64,000 bases of DNA from Flavobacterium indicum GPTSA100-9 = DSM 17447 (GTDB lineage Bacteria; Bacteroidota; Bacteroidia; Flavobacteriales; Flavobacteriaceae): the NCBI RefSeq assembly GCF_000455605.1, contig NC_017025.1, forward strand, positions 1,116,001 through 1,180,000, given 5' to 3'. The translations under genes were made by a program, and so were the position numbers. Below the pieces are notes generated by a model. It saw nothing but the letters and a program-made list of their open reading frames with translations, did no database searches and was not told where the DNA came from. Positions 43,220 through 52,908 of the stretch are shown here, piece by piece (position 1 is the stretch's first letter; each line of letters opens with the position of its first letter).

Positions 43220-45691
43220 ATGCCAAATCATAAAATTCTAACGCTTGACAATTTGTCACTTCAAGAAATGGATCATGAAGCAGATTTAATTCCTTTAATG
43301 ACGCCAGAAGATGAAGAAGAAATGAACAATGAAGCTTTACCAGCCGACTTACCTATTTTACCATTACGAAACACTGTTTTGTTTCCAGGAGTTGTAATAC
43401 CAATTACTGCTGGAAGAGATAAATCTATTAAATTATTAAATGATGCCAATGCTGGTTCTAAAGTAATTGGGGTAGTTGCTCAAAAAGATGAAACAGTAGA
43501 AGATCCCAAAAACAATGAAATTCATCATATTGGAACTGTTGCACGAATCATGCGTGTTTTAAAAATGCCAGATGGAAATATTACCGTTATTCTACAAGGT
43601 AAAAAACGTTTCGAAATTGATGAATTTACACAAGAAGATCCTTATTTTAAAGCAACAATCAAATCATATGAAGAGGTAAGACCTGAAAAAAAAGATTCAG
43701 AATTCGAAACTATTGTTGAATCAATAAAAGAGATGTCTCTTCAAATCATTAAGGAAAGTCCAAATATTCCAACTGAAGCTTCTTTTGCAATAAAGAATAT
43801 TGAAAGTAGTGCCTTTTTAATCAATTTTGTGTCTTCTAACATGAATTTAAATGTAGAAGAAAAACAACAATTACTTTCAATTGTAGATTTAAAAGAGCGT
43901 GCATTAGAAACGTTGCGTTACATGAATCTAGAATTGCAAAAACTTGAATTGCGTAACGATATTCAATCTAAAGTTCGCTTTGATTTAGATCAACAACAAC
44001 GCGAATATTTCTTGCAACAACAAATGAAACAAATCCAAGAAGAATTGGGTGGTGTTTCTCATGAAGCGGAAATCGAAGAAATGCGTAAAAAGGCGAAATC
44101 TAAAAAATGGGATGCTAAAACCGCGGAACATTACGATAAAGAAATTTCTAAATTACAACGTACCAATCCAAATTCGCCAGATTTTGGTATTCAACGAAAT
44201 TATTTAGAATTGTTTCTTGAATTGCCTTGGAATGAATTTTCTAAAGATAATTTCGATTTAAAACGAGCGAAACAAATTTTAGATCGCGATCATTTCGGAT
44301 TAGAAGATGTAAAAAAGCGTATCATTGAACATTTAGCTGTTTTGAAACTTCGAAATGATATGAAATCTCCTATTCTGTGTTTGTATGGTCCTCCTGGAGT
44401 TGGTAAAACATCCATTGGAAAGTCTATAGCTGAAGCCTTAGGTAGAGAGTATGTACGTATATCTTTAGGTGGATTACGAGACGAGGCTGAAATTCGTGGG
44501 CATAGAAAGACCTACATTGGGGCAATGCCAGGTAGAATTATTCAATCGATAAAAAAAGCAAAAACATCAAATCCGGTTTTTGTATTAGATGAAATTGATA
44601 AATTATCTGTAAGTCATAATGGAGATCCTTCTTCTGCTTTGTTAGAAGTGTTGGATCCAGAACAAAATAATGATTTTCATGATAATTTCTTAGAATTAGG
44701 ATATGATTTATCAAAAGTAATGTTCATCGCCACTTCTAATAGTTTGTCTACTATTCAACCTGCTCTGCGCGATAGAATGGAAATTATTAACATGACGGGG
44801 TATACCATTGAAGAAAAAATTGAAATCGCTAAAAATTATTTAGTGCCAAAACAATTAAAAGAACATGGTTTAACGAACAAAGATTTGCAAATTGGAAAAA
44901 AACAATTAGAAAAAATTGTTGTTGGATATACGCGTGAATCAGGGGTGCGTGGTTTAGATAAAAAAATAGCAGAAATGGTTCGACATGCAGCAAAATCAGT
45001 TGCTATGGATGAACCGTATAATGTAAAAGTTACGGATGCTGATATTTTAGAAGTATTAAAAGCGCCTCGAATGGAACGCGATAAATATGAAAATAACGAT
45101 ACTGCAGGTGTAGTTACAGGTTTAGCTTGGACTTCAGTTGGAGGTGATATCTTATTTATTGAATCATTGATTTCTAAAGGAAAAGGCGGAATGACAATGA
45201 CAGGAAACTTAGGTACTGTTATGAAAGAGTCGGTTACTATTGCTTTAGAATATATCAAAGCAAATGCCACTTCTTTAGGAATTGATTCGGAGGTTTTATC
45301 CAATTACAATATTCATATTCACGTACCTGAAGGTGCTACTCCTAAAGACGGACCAAGTGCTGGTATTGCGATGTTGACATCAATGGTGTCTAGTTTTACA
45401 CAAAAACGTGTCAAAAAATCAATTGCCATGACTGGAGAAATTACACTAAGAGGTAAAGTATTACCTGTGGGTGGAATTAAAGAGAAAATTTTAGCAGCAA
45501 AAAGAGCCAATATTAAAGAAATTATTCTTTGTAAAGAAAACAAACGCGATATAGAAGAAATTAATCCAAATTATATTGAAGGGTTAACGTTTCATTACGT
45601 TGATTCTATGAAAGAAGTAATTGATATTGCTATAACCAATCAAAAAGTAAAAAATCCAGTTCTTTTTGAAGTTAAAAAAGAATCTAAATAA
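43220..45691 (+). CDS. lon: Lon protease (endopeptidase La)
   Basis: It is an ATP-dependent protease for damaged and regulatory proteins in the cytoplasm. The product has 823 residues. The N-terminal substrate domain (LPILPLRNTVLFPGVVIPIT) is at about 45-245; AAA+ motor with Walker A GPPGVGKTS near residue 390 and Walker B VFVLDEIDK near 455; and protease domain with catalytic Ser in PKDGPSAG (about 713) and Lys in VGGIKEKIL (about 756). All key residues are present. It stands alone between terminators. Confidence 0.97.
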   Translation: MPNHKILTLDNLSLQEMDHEADLIPLMTPEDEEEMNNEALPADLPILPLRNTVLFPGVVIPITAGRDKSIKLLNDANAGSKVIGVVAQKDETVEDPKNNEIHHIGTVARIMRVLKMPDGNITVILQGKKRFEIDEFTQEDPYFKATIKSYEEVRPEKKDSEFETIVESIKEMSLQIIKESPNIPTEASFAIKNIESSAFLINFVSSNMNLNVEEKQQLLSIVDLKERALETLRYMNLELQKLELRNDIQSKVRFDLDQQQREYFLQQQMKQIQEELGGVSHEAEIEEMRKKAKSKKWDAKTAEHYDKEISKLQRTNPNSPDFGIQRNYLELFLELPWNEFSKDNFDLKRAKQILDRDHFGLEDVKKRIIEHLAVLKLRNDMKSPILCLYGPPGVGKTSIGKSIAEALGREYVRISLGGLRDEAEIRGHRKTYIGAMPGRIIQSIKKAKTSNPVFVLDEIDKLSVSHNGDPSSALLEVLDPEQNNDFHDNFLELGYDLSKVMFIATSNSLSTIQPALRDRMEIINMTGYTIEEKIEIAKNYLVPKQLKEHGLTNKDLQIGKKQLEKIVVGYTRESGVRGLDKKIAEMVRHAAKSVAMDEPYNVKVTDADILEVLKAPRMERDKYENNDTAGVVTGLAWTSVGGDILFIESLISKGKGGMTMTGNLGTVMKESVTIALEYIKANATSLGIDSEVLSNYNIHIHVPEGATPKDGPSAGIAMLTSMVSSFTQKRVKKSIAMTGEITLRGKVLPVGGIKEKILAAKRANIKEIILCKENKRDIEEINPNYIEGLTFHYVDSMKEVIDIAITNQKVKNPVLFEVKKESK

Positions 45692-45697
45692 CAGATG

Positions 45698-45726
45698 AAA
45701 AGACCAACTTCATAGTTGGTCTTTTT
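45698..45726 (+). terminator. Terminator after lon
   Basis: Stem AAAAGACCAACT (45698-45709), loop TCAT, AGTTGGTCTTTT (45714-45725). Confidence 0.87.
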
Positions 45727-45819
45727 GTTTATAAATAATTTGAAACTCAAAAACTAAATTTTTTCAATCAGATTTATAATTTTATCTTCGCATTTGCGTT
45801 GTATTACGTATATAAAAAT

Positions 45820-46836
45820 ATGCTAAGAAAAATTACATGGTTATTGATTGTTATTGCAACACCTGTTTATGCACAAATAGGCGGTCAATCAGTATATCAA
45901 TTTTTAAACTTAGTGCAATCTCCCAGACAAGCTGCAATGGGAGGTAAAACAGTTACTATTGTGGATTATGATGTTAATCAAGCTATGTATAATCCAGCTA
46001 CAATAAATCCAAAAATGGATAATCATCTTTCTACTAATTACAGTAATTATTATGGTGAAGTTTCCTATGGTACAGCGGCTTATGCCTATACTTGGGACAG
46101 GCATGTTCAAACTTTACATGTTGGAGCAAATTTTATAAATTATGGTAATTTTGATGGCTATGATGAATTGGGTAACAAAACAGGTTCTTTTACTGGAACT
46201 GAAGGAGCTTTGTCTCTTGGTTATTCTTATAATGTGCCTTGGACTAATTTGTACGTTGGTGCAAATGTAAAATTTATTACCTCTGCTTTAGAGAGTTATA
46301 ATTCATTTGGAGTAGCTTCAGATATTGGATTTTTGTATATAGATGAAAAAAATGATATCAATTTTGGATTATCACTTCGTAATATGGGTTATCAAATAAA
46401 ACCTTATGAGTCAACTAGAGAAAAATTACCCTTTGAAATAGATGCGGGAATTTCTCAATTGATGGAAAATGTACCTATTCGATGGCATGTTACGTTAGAA
46501 AATTTGCAACAATGGAACATCGCTTTTTCCAATCCTAATAGAGCAGAATCGTCACTCGATGGCACTACTACAGAAGAAAAAGTATCCTTTTTTAATAATG
46601 CGTTGCGACATGTAATTATGGGGGCGGAATTGTTTCCGGAAAAAGCATTTAATATTCGATTGGGTTATAATTTTAGAAGAGGTCAAGAGTTAAATATCAT
46701 TGACCAACGAAATTTTTCGGGTATTTCTGCTGGTTTTAGTTTACGATTTAATACCGTTCGAATTGATTATTCTTATGCACGATACACGGTTGCAGCCAAT
46801 TCAAGTATATTTGGAGTAACAATCAATCTTCAATAG
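45820..46836 (+). CDS. porQ: Type IX secretion system protein PorQ
   Basis: The product has 338 residues from MLRKITWLLIVIATPVYAQ, a signal peptide (the frame opens seven codons earlier). The beginning QSVYQFLNLVQSPRQAAMGG with NQAMYNPATIN, and a C-terminal beta-barrel (FNIRLGYNFRRG, SAGFSLRFNTVRIDYSYARY), match PorQ, an outer-membrane FadL-like barrel protein of the type IX system. It supports export of cargo such as the two sorting-domain proteins in this window. A -7-like TATCTTCG lies at 45783-45790. cmk follows by 39 bases. Confidence 0.9.
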   Translation: MLRKITWLLIVIATPVYAQIGGQSVYQFLNLVQSPRQAAMGGKTVTIVDYDVNQAMYNPATINPKMDNHLSTNYSNYYGEVSYGTAAYAYTWDRHVQTLHVGANFINYGNFDGYDELGNKTGSFTGTEGALSLGYSYNVPWTNLYVGANVKFITSALESYNSFGVASDIGFLYIDEKNDINFGLSLRNMGYQIKPYESTREKLPFEIDAGISQLMENVPIRWHVTLENLQQWNIAFSNPNRAESSLDGTTTEEKVSFFNNALRHVIMGAELFPEKAFNIRLGYNFRRGQELNIIDQRNFSGISAGFSLRFNTVRIDYSYARYTVAANSSIFGVTINLQ

Positions 46837-46875
46837 AATCGTTGAAGTTTATTATATTATAGAATTTTATTTTTT

Positions 46876-47565
46876 ATGAAAAAAATTACCATTGCGTTAG
46901 ATGGATTTTCGTCTACAGGAAAAAGTACATTAGCAAAGCAACTAGCTAAAGAATTAGGTTATGTTTATGTTGATACGGGAGCTATGTATAGAGGGATAAC
47001 TTATTATGCTATGCAACATGATTTGGTTTCTGAAAATCATTTAAATAAAGAAGGATTGATTAAAGAATTACCGTTAATTTCACTAAAATTTAATTTTAAT
47101 GAGGGATTAGGTTTTGCAGAAATGTATGTTAATGGTGAAAATGTTGAACAACAAATTCGTACAATTGAAGTTTCTCGATTAGTAAGTAAAGTGGCCGAAA
47201 TTTCAGAAGTCCGAGCAAAATTAGTCGAACAACAGCAGGCAATGGGAAAAGACAAAGGAGTTGTTATGGATGGGAGGGATATTGGAACAGTTGTTTTTCC
47301 TGATGCTGAATTGAAATTATTCATGACGGCTTCATCTGTAACCCGAGCACAACGACGTTATGATGAATTAATTGAAAAAGGACAACAAGTGTCGTTTGAA
47401 GAAGTGTTGCAAAATGTAGAAGAACGCGATTATATTGACACACATCGTGATGATTCTCCCTTAGTAAAAGCTGATGATGCTATTGAAATAGACAATTCTT
47501 CTATGTCTAAACAAGAACAATTTGATGTGGTAATTACATTGGTTAAAGAAAAACTAGGTAAGTAA
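46876..47565 (+). CDS. cmk: Cytidylate kinase
   Basis: It phosphorylates CMP and dCMP with ATP. The product has 229 residues, normal length. P-loop IALDGFSSTGKSTLAKQLA, GYVYVDTGAMYRGITYYA for the nucleotide monophosphate, VVMDGRDIGTVVFPDAELK and the lid region RAQRRYDEL. It follows porQ closely, a pairing I associate with Bacteroidota, and precedes rpsA, which has its own promoter. Confidence 0.95.
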   Translation: MKKITIALDGFSSTGKSTLAKQLAKELGYVYVDTGAMYRGITYYAMQHDLVSENHLNKEGLIKELPLISLKFNFNEGLGFAEMYVNGENVEQQIRTIEVSRLVSKVAEISEVRAKLVEQQQAMGKDKGVVMDGRDIGTVVFPDAELKLFMTASSVTRAQRRYDELIEKGQQVSFEEVLQNVEERDYIDTHRDDSPLVKADDAIEIDNSSMSKQEQFDVVITLVKEKLGK

Positions 47566-47624
47566 TCGCAGATTTTAATCGTTGTTACCCTTAATTTATA
47601 CTGTACTTTTTACTTAAAAAAATG

Positions 47625-47654
47625 TTTGCAAATCACAAAAAATGATTATCTTTG
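47625..47654 (+). promoter_or_regulatory. Promoter of rpsA
   Basis: TTTG (47625-47628), 18 bases, TATCTTTG (47647-47654): a textbook Bacteroidota promoter. The transcript leader before the ATG at 47777 is about 115 bases, long enough to hold autoregulatory structure, though I found none with certainty. Confidence 0.82.
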
Positions 47655-47776
47655 CACACCTTTTGACAGAGTAGCGTTTTCAATTGGGAATCAAATAATT
47701 AAGTAAAAACACTGCTGATGTTTTAATCTGTATTTCAAAAACGCAAACAAACACAGCATACAAATTTATTATCAGC

Positions 47777-49543
47777 ATGGCTGAAATTAACAAAGAACAA
47801 CAAGAGTTCTTAAATTCATTTAACTGGCATAATTACGCAGAAGGAATTGATGCTATTGACGAAAAAAATCTTCAAGAATTTGAAGAATTAGTAACTAAAA
47901 CTTTCATTTCTACAGGTGATGAAGAAGTGGTAGAAGGTGTAGTGGTAAGATTAACAGATAGAGATGCTATCGTTGATATTAACGCTAAATCTGAAGGTGC
48001 TATTTCTTTAAATGAGTTCCGTTACAACCCGAACTTAAAAGTGGGTGACAAAGTAGAAGTATTAATCGACGTTAGAGAAGATAAATCAGGTCAATTAGTA
48101 TTATCTCACAAAAAAGCTAGAACAATCAAAGCATGGGATAGAGTTATTGCTGCTAACGAGTCTGGAGAAATCGTTAATGGTTTCGTTAAATGCAGAACTA
48201 AAGGCGGTATGATCGTTGACGTATTTGGTATTGAAGCATTCTTACCAGGTTCTCAAATCGATGTTAAACCTATCCGTGATTACGATCAATATGTGAACAA
48301 AACTATGGAATTCAAAGTGGTTAAAATTAACCATGAGTTCAAAAACGTAGTAGTATCTCACAAAGCGTTAATCGAAGCTGATATCGAAGTTCAGAAAAAA
48401 GAAATTATCGGTCAGTTAGAAAAAGGTCAAGTATTAGAAGGTGTTGTTAAAAACATTACTTCTTATGGTGTATTCATTGACTTAGGAGGTGTTGACGGAT
48501 TAATCCACATCACTGACTTATCTTGGTCAAGAATTAACCACCCATCTGAAGTTTTAGAATTAGACCAAAAATTAAACGTAGTAATCTTAGACTTTGATGA
48601 TGAGAAAACTCGTATTCAATTAGGTTTAAAACAATTAAATGCTCATCCTTGGGATGCTTTAGATGCTAACTTAAAAGTTGGAGATAAAGTAAAAGGTAAA
48701 GTAGTTGTTTTAGCTGATTACGGTGCTTTCATTGAAGTAGCTGAAGGTGTTGAAGGATTAATCCACGTTTCTGAAATGTCATGGTCAACTCACTTAAGAA
48801 GTGCTCAAGACTTCGTAAAAGTTGGTGATGAGGTAGAAGCGGTTATCTTAACTTTAGATAGAGAAGAAAGAAAAATGTCTTTAGGTATCAAACAAATGAC
48901 TACTGATCCTTGGACAGATATCACTGCTAAATATCCTGTAGGTTCTAAACACACAGGTATCGTTAGAAACTTTACTAACTTCGGAATTTTCGTTGAGTTA
49001 GAAGAAGGAATTGACGGTTTAGTGTACATCTCTGATTTATCTTGGACTAAGAAAATCAAACACCCATCTGAATTTGTAAATGTAGGTGATAAGTTAGATG
49101 TTGTTGTATTAGAATTAGATGTTGAAGGTAGAAAATTATCTTTAGGTCATAAACAAACTACTGAAAACCCTTGGGATAAAGTAGAAGCTAACTTCGGATT
49201 AGGAACTGTTCATAATGGTACTGTTACTGAAATGGTTGACAAAGGTGCAACTGTTGATTTTGGTGATAATGTACAAGGTTTTGTTCCAACACGTCACTTA
49301 GAGAAAGAAGATGGTAAAAAATTGAAAAAAGGTGATACTGCAGAATTCAAAGTAATTGAGTTCAATAAAGAATTCAAAAGAATTGTTGCTTCTCACACAG
49401 CTATCTTCAGAGAAGAAGAGGAAAAAGTAGTTAAAGAGGCTGAGGCTAAAGTTACTACTTCAACTCAAGCTGAGAAATCTACATTAGGAGATATCGATGC
49501 TTTAGCTGAATTAAAAGCTAAAATGGAAAAAGGAGAAAAATAA
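47777..49543 (+). CDS. rpsA: 30S ribosomal protein S1
   Basis: The product has 588 residues with about six S1 (OB-fold) RNA-binding repeats: VEGVVVRLTDRDAIVDINAK, IVNGFVKCRTKGGMIVDVFG, LEGVVKNITSYGVFIDLGGV, VKGKVVVLADYGAFIEVAEG, HTGIVRNFTNFGIFVELEEG and HNGTVTEMVDKGATVDFGDN. Repeats 3-5 carry the HVSEMSW/HITDLSW signature. It binds mRNA and helps it onto the ribosome. Bases at codon third positions are more constrained than in neighbours, fitting high expression. Confidence 0.96.
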   Translation: MAEINKEQQEFLNSFNWHNYAEGIDAIDEKNLQEFEELVTKTFISTGDEEVVEGVVVRLTDRDAIVDINAKSEGAISLNEFRYNPNLKVGDKVEVLIDVREDKSGQLVLSHKKARTIKAWDRVIAANESGEIVNGFVKCRTKGGMIVDVFGIEAFLPGSQIDVKPIRDYDQYVNKTMEFKVVKINHEFKNVVVSHKALIEADIEVQKKEIIGQLEKGQVLEGVVKNITSYGVFIDLGGVDGLIHITDLSWSRINHPSEVLELDQKLNVVILDFDDEKTRIQLGLKQLNAHPWDALDANLKVGDKVKGKVVVLADYGAFIEVAEGVEGLIHVSEMSWSTHLRSAQDFVKVGDEVEAVILTLDREERKMSLGIKQMTTDPWTDITAKYPVGSKHTGIVRNFTNFGIFVELEEGIDGLVYISDLSWTKKIKHPSEFVNVGDKLDVVVLELDVEGRKLSLGHKQTTENPWDKVEANFGLGTVHNGTVTEMVDKGATVDFGDNVQGFVPTRHLEKEDGKKLKKGDTAEFKVIEFNKEFKRIVASHTAIFREEEEKVVKEAEAKVTTSTQAEKSTLGDIDALAELKAKMEKGEK

Positions 49544-49565
49544 TTTTCCAATTTTCTTAATAAAC

Positions 49566-49602
49566 TAAAATCCCAATCATTTTTGATTGGGATTTTTTTT
49601 TA
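49566..49602 (+). terminator. Terminator after rpsA
   Basis: Stem AATCCCAATCA (49569-49579) and TGATTGGGATT (49584-49594), then a T run. Confidence 0.87.
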
Positions 49603-49666
49603 TTTTATAAAACCAACTCATAAACTTTTCCGTAAGTAAAAATATAATCAATAAAATAATAGTATT

Positions 49667-50233
49667 ATGAAAACAAGAAAATTTGTATCAGTTGTAGCTT
49701 TAGCATTCACATTATTTGCTAGTACAGAAGCATTTGCTCAAAAAGAAAAAACAGTAACTGTTGGTGGAGCACCAATGTATCCCTCAAAAAACATTGTTGA
49801 AAATGCTGTCAATTCTAAAGATCATACCACTTTAGTTGCTGCAGTAAAAGCTGCTGATTTAGTTGCTACACTTCAATCTGACGGGCCTTTTACTGTGTTT
49901 GCTCCAGTTAATTCAGCCTTCGAAAAGTTACCTGCTGGTACGGTTGAAACTTTATTAAAACCAGAAAATAAAAAATTATTACAAACTATTTTGACGTATC
50001 ATGTTGTAGCTGGTAAAATGAATGCAAAAGATTTAATGGCAGCAATAAAAAAAGGAAATGGTAAAGCAGAATTGAAAACGGTAAGTGGTGGTAAATTAAC
50101 AGCTTGGATGAAAGGAAATGATGTTTATGTGACGGATGAAAATGGTTCTTCAGCAAAAGTTACTATTGCTGACGTGAATCAAAAAAATGGGGTTATTCAT
50201 GTTGTGGATACTGTTTTAACTCCTAAATCGTAA
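49667..50233 (+). CDS. Secreted fasciclin-domain protein
   Basis: The product has 188 residues with signal peptide MKTRKFVSVVALAFTLFASTEAFAQ. One fasciclin (FAS1) domain fills the rest: NIVENAVNSKDHTTLVAAVK, GPFTVFAPVNSAFEKLPAGT (H1 motif), ILTYHVVAGKMNAKDL (H-box) and GVIHVVDTVLTP (H2 motif). FAS1 proteins mediate adhesion or ligand binding at the surface. It stands alone between terminators. Confidence 0.92.
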   Translation: MKTRKFVSVVALAFTLFASTEAFAQKEKTVTVGGAPMYPSKNIVENAVNSKDHTTLVAAVKAADLVATLQSDGPFTVFAPVNSAFEKLPAGTVETLLKPENKKLLQTILTYHVVAGKMNAKDLMAAIKKGNGKAELKTVSGGKLTAWMKGNDVYVTDENGSSAKVTIADVNQKNGVIHVVDTVLTPKS

Positions 50234-50254
50234 ACCTCTTCTTAACCATACAAT

Positions 50255-50289
50255 AAAAAACCACGTTCTAGTTTTGAACGTGGTTTTTT
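50255..50289. terminator. Bidirectional terminator between fasciclin gene and pheT
   Basis: AAAAACCACGTTC pairs with GAACGTGGTTTTT around a 7-base loop, with A runs on one side and T runs on the other. Confidence 0.87.
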
Positions 50290-50308
50290 ATTGTATATAG
50301 TTTAAAAA

Positions 50309-52741
50309 TTAACTTCTTAATAGTGCACCTAATTGCGATTCGAAATTACTTTGTAATTTACTCATAATTTTATCAATTTGGGTATCAGTTAATGTTTTTG
50401 AAGGGTCTTGAAGTATAAAACTTAAGGCATACGATTTTTTTCCTTCAGGTAGGTTTTTACCTTCGTACACATCAAATAAATTAATTTCTTTTAATAACGA
50501 TTTTTCCGTTTGTTTTGAAATAGCATATAATTGTTCAAATGTAATATTTTGATCAACTAACAAAGCTAAGTCTCTTCTAACTTCTGGAAATTTAGGTATT
50601 TCGGTTAATTTAATTTTATTTGAAACGTATTTTTGAATGGCTTCCCAATTCAAATCGGCAAAATAAACTTCCTGTTTTACATCAAAATGTTTTAAAACTG
50701 ATTTTTTAATTGTACCAATTTCACCAATAATTTCGGCACCGATTGCTAAAGCTATTCCTTCTGCAAAAACGTCGTGAGTAACTGGAATTGTTTTTACTTT
50801 TTTATCCAAATTTAATTTAGATAACACACTCATTACATAGCCTTTGAATAAGAAGAAATCACTTGGTTTTTGCGTAAAATTCCAATTTTCAGCTTGTGCA
50901 TTTCCAGTAATTGTAAGGGTTAAGTGTTTTTTCTCAACAAACGCTCCTTCAATTTTATGATACGTTTTACCAAATTCATACAGTTTTAAATCCGTATTTC
51001 TTCTGTTTATGTTATAAGATACCGCTTCTAATGAAGAAAACAACATCGATTGACGCATAACAGATAAATCGTTACTTAATGGGTTTAACATGGCAACAGT
51101 TTCCTCTTCTTTGACTTGCTCAGAAATACCGATGTAAGATGAAGTCGTTAATGAATTAGCCATCATTTCATTAAATCCTAAAGCACACAATTGATTTGAA
51201 ATGATATTTTGTACTTTAAATTCTTCTGTCCTAGAAGAGTTTGCTACTGAAGCATTTATTTTACTTGGTATTTTAATGCTATTATAGCCATATACACGTA
51301 AAATTTCCTCAATTACATCTACTTCTCTTTGTACGTCTACTCTGTAAGATGGAATCACTAAACCCAAACCTGCATCAGAAATACTATTAACTTTTATATC
51401 TAAAGAAGCTAATATTTTCTTAATTGTTTCTTTTTTTAATTCTTCTCCAATTAATTTATTTACTTTATCAAAAGTTAAGAACACATTAAAATCTTCCATT
51501 TTCTTTGGATAAATATCAATGATGTCAGAGGTGATTTCTCCACCCGCAACTTCTTGAATTAATAGAGCAGCTCTTTTTAAGGCGTAAGCAGTAATTTCTG
51601 GATCAATTCCTCTTTCAAATCGGAAAGAAGCATCGGTGCTTAAGCCATGTCTTTTTGCAGTTTTACGAATAGATACTGGATTAAAATAAGCACTTTCTAA
51701 AAATACATTTGTAGTGCTTTCAGAAACACTAGAATGCAGTCCTCCAAAAACACCTGCAATACACATTGGTCCAGATTCATCGCAAATCATCAAGTCTTCT
51801 TCATGTAAAGTACGTTCAACTTCATCTAAAGTAGTGAATTTAGTACCCGCTTCTACAGTCTTAACTATAACCTTATTTCCTTTAATTTTATTCGCATCAA
51901 ATGCATGTAACGGCTGACCTAATTCATGTAATACATAATTAGTTACGTCTACAATATTATTTTTTGGAGTTAATCCAATTGCTTTTAAACGATTTTGAAG
52001 CCAATTGGGAGAAGGTTTTACATTAACACCAGAAATAGTTACACCTACATATCTTGGAGCTAATTTAGAATCTTCAACTTTTACATCAATTTTTAAAGTT
52101 CTTTTATCGACCTTAAATTTGCTCACAGATGGTGTGATTAATTCAGTGTTAAAATTACTTTGTATTAATCCTGCTCTTAAATCACGTGCAACACCCATAT
52201 GACTCATTGCATCAGCACGATTGGGAGTTAAGCCAATTTCAAAAACTTCATCAACTTCAATATTGAAAACTTTACTCGCTGGAGTTCCAGGAGCTAAATC
52301 ATCGGCTAGTACCATAATACCGTCATGACTATCGCCTAGACCTATTTCATCTTCGGCGCAAATCATTCCATGACTTTCTTGTCCTCTGATTTTTCCTTTT
52401 TTTATTTCAAACGCGTTGCCATCTTTGTCAAATAATTTCGTACCAATAGTGGCAACAGGTACTTTTTGACCCGCTGCTACATTACTTGCACCACAAACAA
52501 TTTGAACAGGAGCATTACCATCACCTAAATCAACAGTTGTAATTTTTAATTTATCTGCATCAGGATGTTTTTCACATGTTAATACATGACCAACAACTAT
52601 TCCTTGAAGACCGCCTTTAACACTTTCAAAGGGTTCAACAGCTTCAACTTCTAAACCTAAATCTGTTAATAAGGCTGATACTTCTTCTGATTTCCAGTCG
52701 ATTTTAATAAATTGTTTTAACCAATTGTATGAAATACGCAT
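50309..52741 (-). CDS. pheT: Phenylalanyl-tRNA synthetase beta subunit
   Basis: It charges tRNA-Phe together with the alpha subunit (pheS, not in the window). The product has 810 residues with the full order: N-terminal tRNA-binding OB domain (LQGIVVGHVLTCEKHPDADK, IVCGASNVAAGQKVPVA), B3/B4 editing domain (GLTPNRADAMSHMGVARDL, NNIVDVTNYVLHELGQPLHA, CIAGVFGGLHSSVSESTT), B5, the inactive synthetase-like core (NPLSNDLSVMRQSMLFSSLE) and the C-terminal anticodon-binding domain (PEVRRDLALLVDQNITFEQL). The separation from pheS is normal in this phylum. Confidence 0.96.
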   Translation of the reverse strand: MRISYNWLKQFIKIDWKSEEVSALLTDLGLEVEAVEPFESVKGGLQGIVVGHVLTCEKHPDADKLKITTVDLGDGNAPVQIVCGASNVAAGQKVPVATIGTKLFDKDGNAFEIKKGKIRGQESHGMICAEDEIGLGDSHDGIMVLADDLAPGTPASKVFNIEVDEVFEIGLTPNRADAMSHMGVARDLRAGLIQSNFNTELITPSVSKFKVDKRTLKIDVKVEDSKLAPRYVGVTISGVNVKPSPNWLQNRLKAIGLTPKNNIVDVTNYVLHELGQPLHAFDANKIKGNKVIVKTVEAGTKFTTLDEVERTLHEEDLMICDESGPMCIAGVFGGLHSSVSESTTNVFLESAYFNPVSIRKTAKRHGLSTDASFRFERGIDPEITAYALKRAALLIQEVAGGEITSDIIDIYPKKMEDFNVFLTFDKVNKLIGEELKKETIKKILASLDIKVNSISDAGLGLVIPSYRVDVQREVDVIEEILRVYGYNSIKIPSKINASVANSSRTEEFKVQNIISNQLCALGFNEMMANSLTTSSYIGISEQVKEEETVAMLNPLSNDLSVMRQSMLFSSLEAVSYNINRRNTDLKLYEFGKTYHKIEGAFVEKKHLTLTITGNAQAENWNFTQKPSDFFLFKGYVMSVLSKLNLDKKVKTIPVTHDVFAEGIALAIGAEIIGEIGTIKKSVLKHFDVKQEVYFADLNWEAIQKYVSNKIKLTEIPKFPEVRRDLALLVDQNITFEQLYAISKQTEKSLLKEINLFDVYEGKNLPEGKKSYALSFILQDPSKTLTDTQIDKIMSKLQSNFESQLGALLRS

Positions 52742-52764
52742 TTTTATTCGTTTTTTAAAGATTG

Positions 52765-52772
52765 CAAAGATA
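52765..52772 (-). promoter_or_regulatory. Probable promoter (-7 box) of pheT
   Basis: CAAAGATA reads TATCTTTG on the minus strand, 24 bases before the pheT ATG. The -33 element is weak. Confidence 0.55.
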
Positions 52773-52877
52773 TGGATTATACTTAAATTTGATTCTTTTT
52801 TTTTGGTTTAAAAGTTAGGAAAAAACAGTTGAAACAATTTTTTTAGGATTTATTTAACAACCAATCTTTGCATTTTG

Positions 52878-52885
52878 TAACTTTG
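52878..52885 (+). promoter_or_regulatory. Probable promoter (-7 box) of kup
   Basis: TAACTTTG matches TANNTTTG, with TTTA about 18 bases upstream, 24 bases before the kup ATG. Confidence 0.55.
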
Positions 52886-52908
52886 TATTTCGTTTATTAA
52901 ATTTTGAA

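Noticed and set aside
47566..47776. Riboswitch in the rpsA leader
   Set aside because: The leader is long, but I could not identify any known riboswitch motif or a convincing paired structure.
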